A stretch of DNA of 64,000 bases from Trichormus variabilis 0441. GTDB taxonomy: Bacteria > Cyanobacteriota > Cyanobacteriia > Cyanobacteriales > Nostocaceae. Each line of letters starts with the position of its first letter. The first letter of the stretch is position 1. The stretch is taken from positions 5,090,001 to 5,154,000 of the forward strand of contig NZ_CP047242.1 of NCBI RefSeq assembly GCF_009856605.1, in the 5' to 3' direction. Below are positions 18,854 through 26,549 of the stretch, in pieces. Below the pieces are notes generated by a model, which saw only the letters and a list, made by a program, of their open reading frames with translations, ran no database searches and was not told the origin of the DNA. Made by a program: the position numbers and the translations under genes.

Positions 18854-19696
18854 TTGGCATACGATAACATCTGCCGCTATCTTACATCCGAGTACCCATT
18901 ACCGTTTGTACAATGGCTACTTAACTGCAATGCAACAGATATCCAGGTTTTACCTACTGAGTTGAGTCTAGAACCCATTCGCTCTGATGCTTTGTTCCAA
19001 GTACCAGAACTCAACGTCATTCTCCACCTGGAATTTCAAACTCTCCCCACCTCTAATCCACCTCTACCAGTAAGAATGCTTGATTATTGGCTGAGAATCT
19101 ATCGTAAATATGAGTGTCCGATAGAACAGGTAGTCATCTTTTTAAGACCGACTAATTCACCTACTGTTTATAACGATACCCTGGCTGTTGGCAAAACCAG
19201 ACATCAATTCAGAATCATCCGTTTATGGGAGCAAAACCCCGAACCTCTGCTAAATAATCCCGCACTATTACCATTGGCAGTTTTAGCTCAAACCAATAGC
19301 CCAGAAAACATTCTAGAACAAGTAGCAGCACAGGTAGATAGAATTGAAGAAAGCGAGGAACGCAAAAACATTGCCGCTTGTGTAGAATTACTGGCTAGTA
19401 TCAAGTTTGATAGACAACTAATTCAACAGTATTTAACGGAGGAACTTATGCGCGAGTCACCGCTTTATCAAGAAATTTTGCAGGAAGGAAGAGAGCAAGG
19501 ATTTAGACAAGGTAAGTTAGAAACTTTGACGCGCCAGCTAACACGACGATTGGGTACAATTCCTGCGGATATACAGCAACAAATCACGCTGCTATCTATT
19601 GATCAACTCGATGCTTTAAGTGAAGCATTATTAGACTTCACTAATACTTCAGATTTGGCGAGTTGGTTACAAACTGATGCGAGGAATTTTATTTAG
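18854..19696 (+). CDS. Rpn-family nuclease/putative transposase with DUF4351 tail
   Basis: 280-aa protein. Residues 1-150 are the PD-(D/E)XK-like Rpn/PDDEXK_2 domain seen across cyanobacteria (SDALFQVPELNVILHLEFQT contains the D and E-x-Q pair, residues about 44-63). The C-terminus (about 225-280, LTRRLGTIPADIQQQITLLS and LDALSEALLDF) is the DUF4351 helical tail. Start is a TTG at 18854, common for this family but without an obvious ribosome site. Rpn proteins promote recA-independent recombination or act as nucleases; many cyanobacteria carry dozens of copies. Single gene. Confidence 0.85.
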   Translation: MAYDNICRYLTSEYPLPFVQWLLNCNATDIQVLPTELSLEPIRSDALFQVPELNVILHLEFQTLPTSNPPLPVRMLDYWLRIYRKYECPIEQVVIFLRPTNSPTVYNDTLAVGKTRHQFRIIRLWEQNPEPLLNNPALLPLAVLAQTNSPENILEQVAAQVDRIEESEERKNIAACVELLASIKFDRQLIQQYLTEELMRESPLYQEILQEGREQGFRQGKLETLTRQLTRRLGTIPADIQQQITLLSIDQLDALSEALLDFTNTSDLASWLQTDARNFI

Positions 19697-19712
19697 CTCA
19701 TCATGATGAATT

Positions 19713-20693
19713 TTATTTTGTTTGAAAAATATTTTGCACCATTTTTTTATCAGAACTTGCAGCCGCTTTATCTAACTCGGCGATTTCTCCAGAGTCTAAT
19801 TGCCAACCTAATGCACCGATGTTCTCCTGGGCTTGTTTGACAGACTTGGCACCAGGGATGGGAATAGTCCCTTTAGCGATACACCAGTTAAGCGCGACTT
19901 GAGACATGGTTTTATTTCTGGATTGTGCCACATCTTGTAAACATTGGAGAAGCGATCGCACTCCTGGCAACAACTGTCTAAACAATAAACCCCGGACACC
20001 TCTTGGAAATGGGCCTTTTTCTGAATATTTTCCTGTTAATATCCCTAAAGCTAAAGGGCTATATGCAATTAGTTTAATCCCCAGTTGATCACAAACATCT
20101 TTTAGCCCCAACTCAGTCACAGGATAGGTAGACAATAAGGAATATTGGACTTGCAGTGTCTTAATTGGTACTCCTCGCTCTGCAAACTTTTGATGTACAC
20201 GTTGCAGTCTTTTAGTTCCGTAATTAGATAGTCCCACTCCCTTCACTAAACCCTGCTCATACAAATCTGCCAAACCATCTAATAGCCCTGATTCTTGCCA
20301 AGGTGCATAATTGGCAGTTGACCAGTGCATCTGTACCAAATCAACATTTCTACCCAAGCGTTGAGCAGAGGATTTACAAGCATTTATCATTGATTGGCGT
20401 GTCCAGCGCCAAGGGTAAGCCGCCAATTTGGTAGCAATGCAAATATTTTCTTGATTAACACCCTGATATTCTTGAGCAAATTGTCCTAACAGCAACTCAC
20501 TACGACCGTTTAATCGTCCTGTTCCGTAGGAATCCCCTGTATCGAACAAGGTGACACCATTACTCACGCAGAGGTTAAAGACAGCTTGTAATTGCTCGTC
20601 CATACTTTCGTTATATCCCCAGAGCAATTGGTTTCCCCACGCCCAAGTTCCACAACCCATGCGAGGAAGATATAGTTCTTGGTGAGTTTGCAT
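19713..20693 (-). CDS. aldo/keto reductase
   Basis: 326-aa NADPH-dependent oxidoreductase with the TIM-barrel AKR fold. Visible motifs: GVTLFDTGDSYG (catalytic Asp and Tyr), the Lys of ATKLAAYPWR, the His of LVQMHWSTANY, the GLSNYG strand and the C-terminal cofactor stretch IPIPGAKSVKQAQENI. The frame extends to an ATG at 20765. The ATG at 20693 has a GAGGG box just upstream and begins the conserved barrel (MQTHQELYLPRMGCGTW), so it is preferred. Plant-chloroplast and cyanobacterial homologs are generally named only aldo/keto reductase; the substrate is unknown. Its neighbour downstream is convergent. Confidence 0.88.
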   Translation of the reverse strand: MQTHQELYLPRMGCGTWAWGNQLLWGYNESMDEQLQAVFNLCVSNGVTLFDTGDSYGTGRLNGRSELLLGQFAQEYQGVNQENICIATKLAAYPWRWTRQSMINACKSSAQRLGRNVDLVQMHWSTANYAPWQESGLLDGLADLYEQGLVKGVGLSNYGTKRLQRVHQKFAERGVPIKTLQVQYSLLSTYPVTELGLKDVCDQLGIKLIAYSPLALGILTGKYSEKGPFPRGVRGLLFRQLLPGVRSLLQCLQDVAQSRNKTMSQVALNWCIAKGTIPIPGAKSVKQAQENIGALGWQLDSGEIAELDKAAASSDKKMVQNIFQTK

Positions 20694-20797
20694 TATTCCC
20701 TCTGTAGATTTCCTGTATGTCTTCCTCAGTTCATTATCAGATAATGGTGGTTTAGCTGAAAACATCCAGAAGCAGAAATTTGACTGATGACTGCGAA

Positions 20798-21964
20798 TTA
20801 ACCTTTGATTTTGGCAAATAAAGCTTCGTATTGTTTTGTAGCTTCTGGTGGTAGGGGAAGCAAAAATTCACCTTTAGCAAATACTTCTTGACTATTTAGT
20901 AATAAACTACCTAATGATTCCTGAATGTCAGCAGTACCAATATTAGTGACAACTGGTGAATTGGTTTTAGTAAGTAAAGCAATTTGCCTAGCGATATTGG
21001 GTTGTAAACAAAAATCAATCCATTGCGATGATAGAGCATCTTGAGTAATTTCTTTGGGGCTTACCCACAAGTCTGCCCAGATGGACGTTCCAGAACGGGG
21101 AATCACAAGGCTGAGTTGGGGATAACGCGCCAAAACTGGGATTACATCACTTGACCAACCAACTGCTAGCCAAGTATCTCCAATAATCAGAGGTTCTAAA
21201 TAGGTATTGGAACTGTAGAATTTTACTTGCTGATTTAAGGTTTGCAGTTCTTTTTCTAAATCTGGGACTGTTGCGAGGTTTTCTATGTTGTATGATTTTC
21301 CTAGTTTCTTTAAGACTAAACCTATCACCTCTCTTGGTTGGTCTAGTAAAGAAATACGCGATCGCAGTTCATTACGCCACAAATCACTCCAATCTTGGGG
21401 TGTCCATCCCAATTTCTTAAACTTCTCACGGTCATAAACAATTACTGTACTACCCCAGCGATAAGGCGCAGCCCAAACTTTTCCTTGTGGGTCTGGAATA
21501 CCTTGCTCATTACGCGTTACTAGCTCTCGCCATCTTGAATCTAAGCCAGACCATTGTTTTAATTGCGCTGTCTCTATGGGTTGAATTAGTTTTCTCTCAA
21601 TTGCTGTTGTTAACCAATAATCTCCTAATGTCACCAAATCAGCTAGAGGAAATGTTTGAGATTGCCTAAATGGGATGAATCGAGTCCATTCTTGCTCATT
21701 GTGAGCTTTTGGGTTATGCTGCCAATTTATCAATCGTTTATATAACTCTTCTAGTTGTTCAACTGGTGCAAACTTTAACTGCGCCTGTTGTTTTAAACTT
21801 TGGCGAAATTTATTAACTACTTGACCAGGGATAGAACCTTTTAATAACTGAACGTTTAGTTGTGTCTGGTTATTTCCAGTACAGCCTACGAGTAGTTGTG
21901 ATAAAGTCAGACCACCCAAGCTTAATAAAAAAGACCGTCTATCCATTGATTTAGGAATATACAT
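20798..21964 (-). CDS. extracellular solute-binding lipoprotein (PotD-like)
   Basis: 388-aa periplasmic binding protein of the spermidine/putrescine or iron-type ABC transporter class. The N-terminus has a Tat-like DRRSFLLSLGGLTL signal followed by a lipobox LLVGC (Cys28), so it should be exported and lipidated. The body has typical features: VWAAPYRWGSTVIVYDREKFKKLGW, the IGDTWLAVGWSSDVIPVL hinge strand and SLVIPRSGTSIWADLWV. Residue 7 (MDRRSF) is an alternative start. No permease or ATPase gene is adjacent, so it is an orphan component. Ligand unknown. Confidence 0.82.
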   Translation of the reverse strand: MYIPKSMDRRSFLLSLGGLTLSQLLVGCTGNNQTQLNVQLLKGSIPGQVVNKFRQSLKQQAQLKFAPVEQLEELYKRLINWQHNPKAHNEQEWTRFIPFRQSQTFPLADLVTLGDYWLTTAIERKLIQPIETAQLKQWSGLDSRWRELVTRNEQGIPDPQGKVWAAPYRWGSTVIVYDREKFKKLGWTPQDWSDLWRNELRSRISLLDQPREVIGLVLKKLGKSYNIENLATVPDLEKELQTLNQQVKFYSSNTYLEPLIIGDTWLAVGWSSDVIPVLARYPQLSLVIPRSGTSIWADLWVSPKEITQDALSSQWIDFCLQPNIARQIALLTKTNSPVVTNIGTADIQESLGSLLLNSQEVFAKGEFLLPLPPEATKQYEALFAKIKG

Positions 21965-22447
21965 ATATATAAATTAAACAGAGATAGTAAAGCTTAAAGG
22001 ACTCAAGCAGCTAGTATAGCTCTTTCATCCCTGAAGGCTTTTTCTAAAAATTCAATAGCTAGTAGATGGACAATTGTCATAGTTTCCTCATGGCTCAACT
22101 CTAATGCTTATACCATAAAGTATTTATTAATACAATTTTGCTCAAAAACTTCTATAAAGAGATATAAATCCAGATGATCAATCACATTCTGGCATGATGC
22201 GACCGTTAGTTGATCAAGCTCTAAATGTTTACCCAGTAAAGCTTTCCCTTTCTTAATCCCTCACTTCTTAACATTACTTAATTAAAAAATGAGCAGAATA
22301 TTTATAAAGTATTTAATTATTTTGATAAGTGAATAAATATGTTTCCTTATTCAAAGGAAAGTTTGAAACATTAAATAATTCATAAGTATATTTAACATTG
22401 TCAGTAAATTGAATAACATAGAGAAAATGTGCGGACGAGGGTATTAA
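21965..22447. other. 483-bp intergenic region
   Basis: AT-rich spacer between the divergent solute-binding protein gene and the coiled-coil gene. No supported gene, tRNA or clear operator; presumably two promoters. Confidence 0.5.
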
Positions 22448-22822
22448 ATGGAGTCATTACAACAACAAATCCTGGCTATGAGTCATAAGCTGGATGCCCT
22501 CTACCAGGTTATTGAGCAGCTTGATGTGAGAGTTGCTCAAGCTTTTTCGGAATGTTCTTTAGCCAGAACCGAAGCAAAAGATAATTATCTGGAGAATAAT
22601 GAGGCTGGTAACTACCAGTTCAAAGGACAGATTGGTTTTAATCAGGAACTAGAACATAAGGACGTATTGATAGACGGTGTTTACCTAGACATGAGCCGTC
22701 AAAGTGGAGAAAAAATCATATCACCAGAAATTCAAATACAACGACTAACGGCACAATTAACCGCAGCTTACAATCGAATTGCAGCTTTAGAAGAACAATT
22801 ACTTAGAGAAAGAATTCACTAA
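22448..22822 (+). CDS. small coiled-coil hypothetical protein
   Basis: 124-aa hydrophilic protein, not recognised. Residues 1-45 (MESLQQQILAMSHKLDALYQ...) and 96-122 (IQRLTAQLTAAYNRIAALEEQLL) have heptad patterns typical of coiled coils, joined by a polar middle. No membrane segment or catalytic motif. A well-formed intrinsic terminator lies 34 bp after the stop, supporting a single-gene transcript. Confidence 0.65.
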   Translation: MESLQQQILAMSHKLDALYQVIEQLDVRVAQAFSECSLARTEAKDNYLENNEAGNYQFKGQIGFNQELEHKDVLIDGVYLDMSRQSGEKIISPEIQIQRLTAQLTAAYNRIAALEEQLLRERIH

Positions 22823-22855
22823 CCTAATTAATCAAAAGTCAATCTATCAAGGATT

Positions 22856-22888
22856 TACCGGTAACTTGATTGAGTCCGGTATTTTTTT
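22856..22888 (+). terminator. intrinsic terminator after the coiled-coil gene
   Basis: TACCGG stem (22856-22861), 14-nt loop, CCGGTA (22876-22881), then seven T residues on the plus strand. Confidence 0.75.
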
Positions 22889-22911
22889 GGTGATTCCTTT
22901 TTCCCTAATCT

Positions 22912-24069
22912 CTATTTATCAGGAAGACGTTGAATCTGGTTTTCAATTGCTTGTAAAAGTTGATGTTGTTGCCAATTCTTGTAAAGATTAGCGGCTATGC
23001 AGGCAGCACCAGCACCTACGCCTTCCTTGACGAATCCTTGCTCATAGGCTTGGAGTTGGGGGTATTGAGAGTCAGAAAAACTCAGTTGGGTAGCCAAAAG
23101 TGAAGGAGTTGTCATCTGAGGATATTGACTGTTTTTACCTATATTTAGGGCTAATTCTACCGTACCGCCCGTTGAGTCTTCTGCTACCCAACGGGTTGTA
23201 CCTACTACCACGACTGTGGGTTGCCAAAATAAATTGTAAGTTTGAGCGATCGCACTTGCCAGAGCATAAACCGCTAACATTTGTGTACCGCCAGCTAACA
23301 TTACACCACAACTGCGACTAGCGGCGATCGCCATTCCCGCCACCACAATCTGCATGGGATCACCAACTGCGGCGACTAGTTTGAGGGGATCGATTGGGGA
23401 TTTGTCCCCCCTGCACCCTGCTCCCTGCCCCCCTGCCTCTTTCCCCGCCTCCAAACCTTGCTGTACCACTTGCCATTTCTGCTCATGGTTACAAACTGGG
23501 TGACTGCTGTTAACTTTACCTGCTGCATTTATGCCCAGACCAGTTAAAATTGCCAATGCAGTGGTAGTACCACCAACAACACATTCGCTGAGAATTACAT
23601 ATGCTTCTGGAACTTCAGCCGCTAGGCGTTCCCCCCAAAGTAAACCTTGCTTAAATAGATGTTCTACAGTGGTTAATTCCATCGCCGCGCCTGTACTCAA
23701 ACATTTAGCAGGACAACCACCTAAATCAATTGCTGGTATGGCTGGGGACTGAGGTAAACCCGCATTAAATAAATAAATTGGTATTTTGAATGCTTCTATC
23801 ACAGCGCGGGATATGAGGACAGGGGATGCACCAGCTGTTAGTGGTGGTAGAGGATATTGGGGCTGATATTCTGCACCGTAGTATAAAAATTCAGCATCAG
23901 CACAAGCAGTATACTTTCGATCCTCTGGGGTGCGACCAGCCGCCGAAATCCCCGGAATTAGACCAGTTTCCGTAAAACCGAGAATACAAGTAAATAAAGG
24001 CAGGCGATCGCTATATCGTCGCAACCAAGCCTCACCCTGTTCAATTTCAGTATAAATGCGAATAGTCAT
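22912..24069 (-). CDS. CobT-like nicotinate-nucleotide-dimethylbenzimidazole phosphoribosyltransferase family protein (UPF0284 type)
   Basis: 385-aa protein of the archaeal/cyanobacterial CobT-like family. Visible blocks are FTETGLIPGISAAGRTPEDRK, the Gly-rich ECVVGGTTTALAILTGLG, VAAVGDPMQIVVAGMAIAAS, GVMLAGGTQMLAVYAL and the C-terminal FVKEGVGAGAA. By family it may activate the lower ligand of cobamides; the acceptor in cyanobacteria (adenine-type pseudocobalamin) is inferred. A low-complexity insert (GKEAGGQGAGCRGDKS, about residues 207-224) is encoded by a CCCTGCTCCCTGCCCCC repeat at 23396-23450. Last gene of a probable crp-like/DUF2232/cobT-like operon; a 114-bp repeat-filled gap separates it from DUF2232. 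Confidence 0.82.
   Translation of the reverse strand: MTIRIYTEIEQGEAWLRRYSDRLPLFTCILGFTETGLIPGISAAGRTPEDRKYTACADAEFLYYGAEYQPQYPLPPLTAGASPVLISRAVIEAFKIPIYLFNAGLPQSPAIPAIDLGGCPAKCLSTGAAMELTTVEHLFKQGLLWGERLAAEVPEAYVILSECVVGGTTTALAILTGLGINAAGKVNSSHPVCNHEQKWQVVQQGLEAGKEAGGQGAGCRGDKSPIDPLKLVAAVGDPMQIVVAGMAIAASRSCGVMLAGGTQMLAVYALASAIAQTYNLFWQPTVVVVGTTRWVAEDSTGGTVELALNIGKNSQYPQMTTPSLLATQLSFSDSQYPQLQAYEQGFVKEGVGAGAACIAANLYKNWQQHQLLQAIENQIQRLPDK
23396..23450. repeat. in-frame low-complexity insert in the cobT-like gene
   Basis: CTGCACCCTGCTCCCTGCCCCC-type repeat of the kind found between genes here (compare 45236-45280). It lies inside an otherwise well conserved family and keeps the frame. Confidence 0.75.
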
Positions 24070-24183
24070 TGGTCAGTTGTCAGTTGTCATTTGTTAGTTG
24101 TCACTTGTCAGTTGTCAACGGTCAAACAAGAAGGTTTTGGACTAATGACTATGGACTAATGACTATGGACTAATGACTAATTT
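24070..24183. repeat. short tandem repeat spacer (TTGTCAG and ACTAATG types)
   Basis: The whole spacer is made of two heptamer families: variants of GTCAGTT and three 14-bp copies of ACTAATGACTATGG. Noncoding. Confidence 0.85.
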
Positions 24184-24957
24184 TCAATAATCCATAAGAA
24201 CTTGTACCCAACGAGGTGGACGGGGAATGGGATTTCCTAAGCGATCTAAGAGTAGCCACGCTGCCAAGTGTACAACAAACAGATAAATAAAGTTATTGAT
24301 GATAATCAATGCTACTGCCCCAAACTGGATCAAAAGTACACTAGGACTATTTAATAATCCCAGTTTCAAGAATATCCACTCTATGAGTTCTGTTACTTGG
24401 GTAATTAAATAAATCCACAGGTCTTCTCCCGACAACACAGACAACAACCACAACCGAAAAAAGACCCCTAAAGTACCCAACAGCGTACCCAGTGTGATCG
24501 AAACAATCCAGGGAGCGCGACGATACCATGTTGCTCCTAGCAGCACACCCATAAACGCAAAAGGCATGACGAACAACAGACTACGGACTGGCCCCATCAG
24601 TACAGACAATAATAAACCAGAAGTAACAGCCGCCATCCATGCTGCTCGTTTACCCCAACGCAGATAAACTAATGCAATGGGTACAGGAAAAAATATCCGC
24701 AACACCGGACCAAGGGGAAAGTAAAAATTGATAAACCAAATCAGGCTAGCGGTGCTTGCTAAGAAAGCCGTCTCTACCATCCTTAAGGGCGCATCAACTT
24801 TCAACTGGGGAGATAGTAAATTGTGTTGCTCTCCGCCGTTGGTCTGAGCATTATGTTTCTGTGGCTCTTGCTGATCTGATGGTGGATTTTGGGGATTTAG
24901 AGATTCAGGGGATGTTTCTTCCTCTGGCTCATCTGGCAGAGAATCTAAAATACTCAT
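24184..24957 (-). CDS. DUF2232 membrane protein
   Basis: 257-aa integral membrane protein. An acidic, Pro-rich cytoplasmic head (residues 1-55) precedes about six hydrophobic helices, with characteristic FFPVPIALVYLRWGKRAAWMAA and PFAFMGVLLGATWYRR loops. DUF2232 proteins resemble the membrane S-components of ECF vitamin transporters. Here the gene lies 12 bp after a Crp-like gene and ahead of a cobT-like gene, so a link to corrinoid or vitamin handling is plausible but inferred. Product length is normal. Confidence 0.8.
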   Translation of the reverse strand: MSILDSLPDEPEEETSPESLNPQNPPSDQQEPQKHNAQTNGGEQHNLLSPQLKVDAPLRMVETAFLASTASLIWFINFYFPLGPVLRIFFPVPIALVYLRWGKRAAWMAAVTSGLLLSVLMGPVRSLLFVMPFAFMGVLLGATWYRRAPWIVSITLGTLLGTLGVFFRLWLLSVLSGEDLWIYLITQVTELIEWIFLKLGLLNSPSVLLIQFGAVALIIINNFIYLFVVHLAAWLLLDRLGNPIPRPPRWVQVLMDY

Positions 24958-24969
24958 CTTGAAAATTCG

Positions 24970-25668
24970 TTAAATTAACATTTTCTCTAAGGCTGACAAA
25001 TCTGGAATACAAATAGTGTCTTGATCTCGCTTAATCAAGCCTTTTTTTTCTAACCTTGTCAATACCCTGGTAACAGTTTCTCGTGCCAACCCGCTCAAAC
25101 TACTTAGCTCTCGATGAGGTAAATTAGGGAGTTCCGTTCCGGTTTGTCCTCGTTTTCCTTGACCTTCCGCTAAAAACAGCAAAGTGTCTGCTACCCGCGA
25201 CTGACTATCAGATTCCCGCAGTCGCAAACGCCGATTTACTTGTCGCAAGCGCCGAGCCATCAACTGAGATAAACGCACTCCCGCCAAAGGTTCTGTATGT
25301 AGTAACTTGACAAAATCTTGAGAAGGCATACTACCAATCATCGTGGTAGTCAAAGTAATTACATCAGTGGATCGAGGTACTTCATCTAGTGCTGCCATTT
25401 CACCAAACAATTCTCCCGTACCCAGAATATTCAATGTCACCTCTTTCCCTTCGAGATTATAAGTACGGATTTTTACCCAACCTTCGACTATAAAATATAC
25501 AGAGCCGCCCCAGTCGTTTTCTAGTAGTATGACCTGATTAGCTGGGTGTGTACGAGTGACAAGGTGATTGAGGGCTAATTCTACAGCAGTTTCTGGTAGC
25601 CCTTGAAAAAAGGGAGCCGAGATCATCCAAGGATTAGCAGGTGACTGCAAGCTATATCGGTCTTCCAT
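24970..25668 (-). CDS. Crp/Fnr-family transcriptional regulator
   Basis: 232-aa DNA-binding regulator. Residues about 18-135 form the cyclic-nucleotide-binding-type jelly roll (VYFIVEGWVKIRTYNLEGKEVTL, GELFGEMAALDEVPRSTDV). A long dimer helix follows, then a winged helix (about 168-232) with recognition segment SSLSGLARETVTRVLTRLEKKGLI. It is not NtcA: the sequence differs clearly outside the common fold. The effector, if any, is unknown; the GEMAALDEVPRST loop keeps the Glu and Arg-Ser pattern of nucleotide-binding members. First gene of the operon with DUF2232 and the cobT-like gene. An NtcA-type box lies 71 bp upstream. Confidence 0.9.
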   Translation of the reverse strand: MEDRYSLQSPANPWMISAPFFQGLPETAVELALNHLVTRTHPANQVILLENDWGGSVYFIVEGWVKIRTYNLEGKEVTLNILGTGELFGEMAALDEVPRSTDVITLTTTMIGSMPSQDFVKLLHTEPLAGVRLSQLMARRLRQVNRRLRLRESDSQSRVADTLLFLAEGQGKRGQTGTELPNLPHRELSSLSGLARETVTRVLTRLEKKGLIKRDQDTICIPDLSALEKMLI

Positions 25669-25738
25669 TACGACATTATGATAATTAAGCGGCTATATGT
25701 AAAAAATTAAAACGCTATATTTTAGCCTAAGCGATTGA

Positions 25739-25752
25739 GTAATAGTTATTAC
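25739..25752 (-). promoter_or_regulatory. NtcA-type box upstream of the crp-like operon
   Basis: GTAATAGTTATTAC matches the NtcA consensus GTA-N8-TAC and is a full palindrome (GTAAT/ATTAC). On the minus strand a TAGCGT (TA-N3-T) hexamer at 25717-25712 follows after 21 nt, close to the 22-nt spacing of NtcA-activated promoters. The minimal consensus occurs by chance about once in 4 kb, so binding is inferred. Confidence 0.5.
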
Positions 25753-26549
25753 ACAAAGGTCTTATTTAAAATCGTATCTTATGGTTTCCATCTGCGTTAC
25801 CCCTATACACGCAGTTGCTTTCCGCTTTCATTAGGTAGTGAGTATGCACTGATGACAAGAGGAAAGATGAAAAAGGGGCTAAGGACATATCAATTCAGAA
25901 CTAAAAAATTTTTTCTTCTGCTATCCTGCACCCTCATACTCGTTTCCCAGATACTTTTCTAGTACCTAACTTAATTGACCGAAAATTGCCGAACAACCTT
26001 AATGATACTCAAAGTAGTTAATTTTTGCTAATAAATCTATACCAGGGGTTGCCATTCAGGAACTTTTGCATCAAAACATAATTACTGTTGTCACCAAGAA
26101 GCATCTCATCAAGGCGTGATTTTAAGATTTGTGACAGCATAACTCTTCATTGGCAAGGATTTTAAGTGTAGTTGCCTCGTCTTATCAGCAAAGTACTGCT
26201 ATATAATAGGCAATTTGCTTGGCGGTTTGGTTTTTTTTATGTTTTCATACTATGAAGTCCAAGAGACTGTAACATCGTCTGAGAAACTGACTGGAAAAAG
26301 TGTTGAGTGCTGTTAGCGGTAGCAGGGCATTAAGCAGCGTCTTGAATCACAATTCTAAAACCTGATCTAAGCGCCTCTTTTTCACTTTTGATAGTTACCA
26401 ATTGACGGTATTGGCGGCAACCCCAGGGAATGCCACAAATATCGGTCATAAATAAAACAAATGCGCTGACTAACTCTCAGTAATTTTATTGATTGTAAAT
26501 TAATTTTCTAATCCAGTTAACCTAACATTTGTAGCTAAGGTAATTTAAA
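25753..26549. other. intergenic region upstream of the Hsp70-like gene
   Basis: About 800 bp. It contains a TATATAAT box near 26200 and a T8 run at about 26230, but no stem good enough to call a terminator and no tRNA. A 75-aa frame beginning with TTG at 25735 lacks coding signs. A small RNA cannot be excluded. Confidence 0.4.

Noticed and set aside
25735..25962. 75-aa frame beginning with TTG, ending in a hydrophobic segment
   Set aside because: The start lies within the NtcA-type box region, there is no ribosome site and codon use is atypical.
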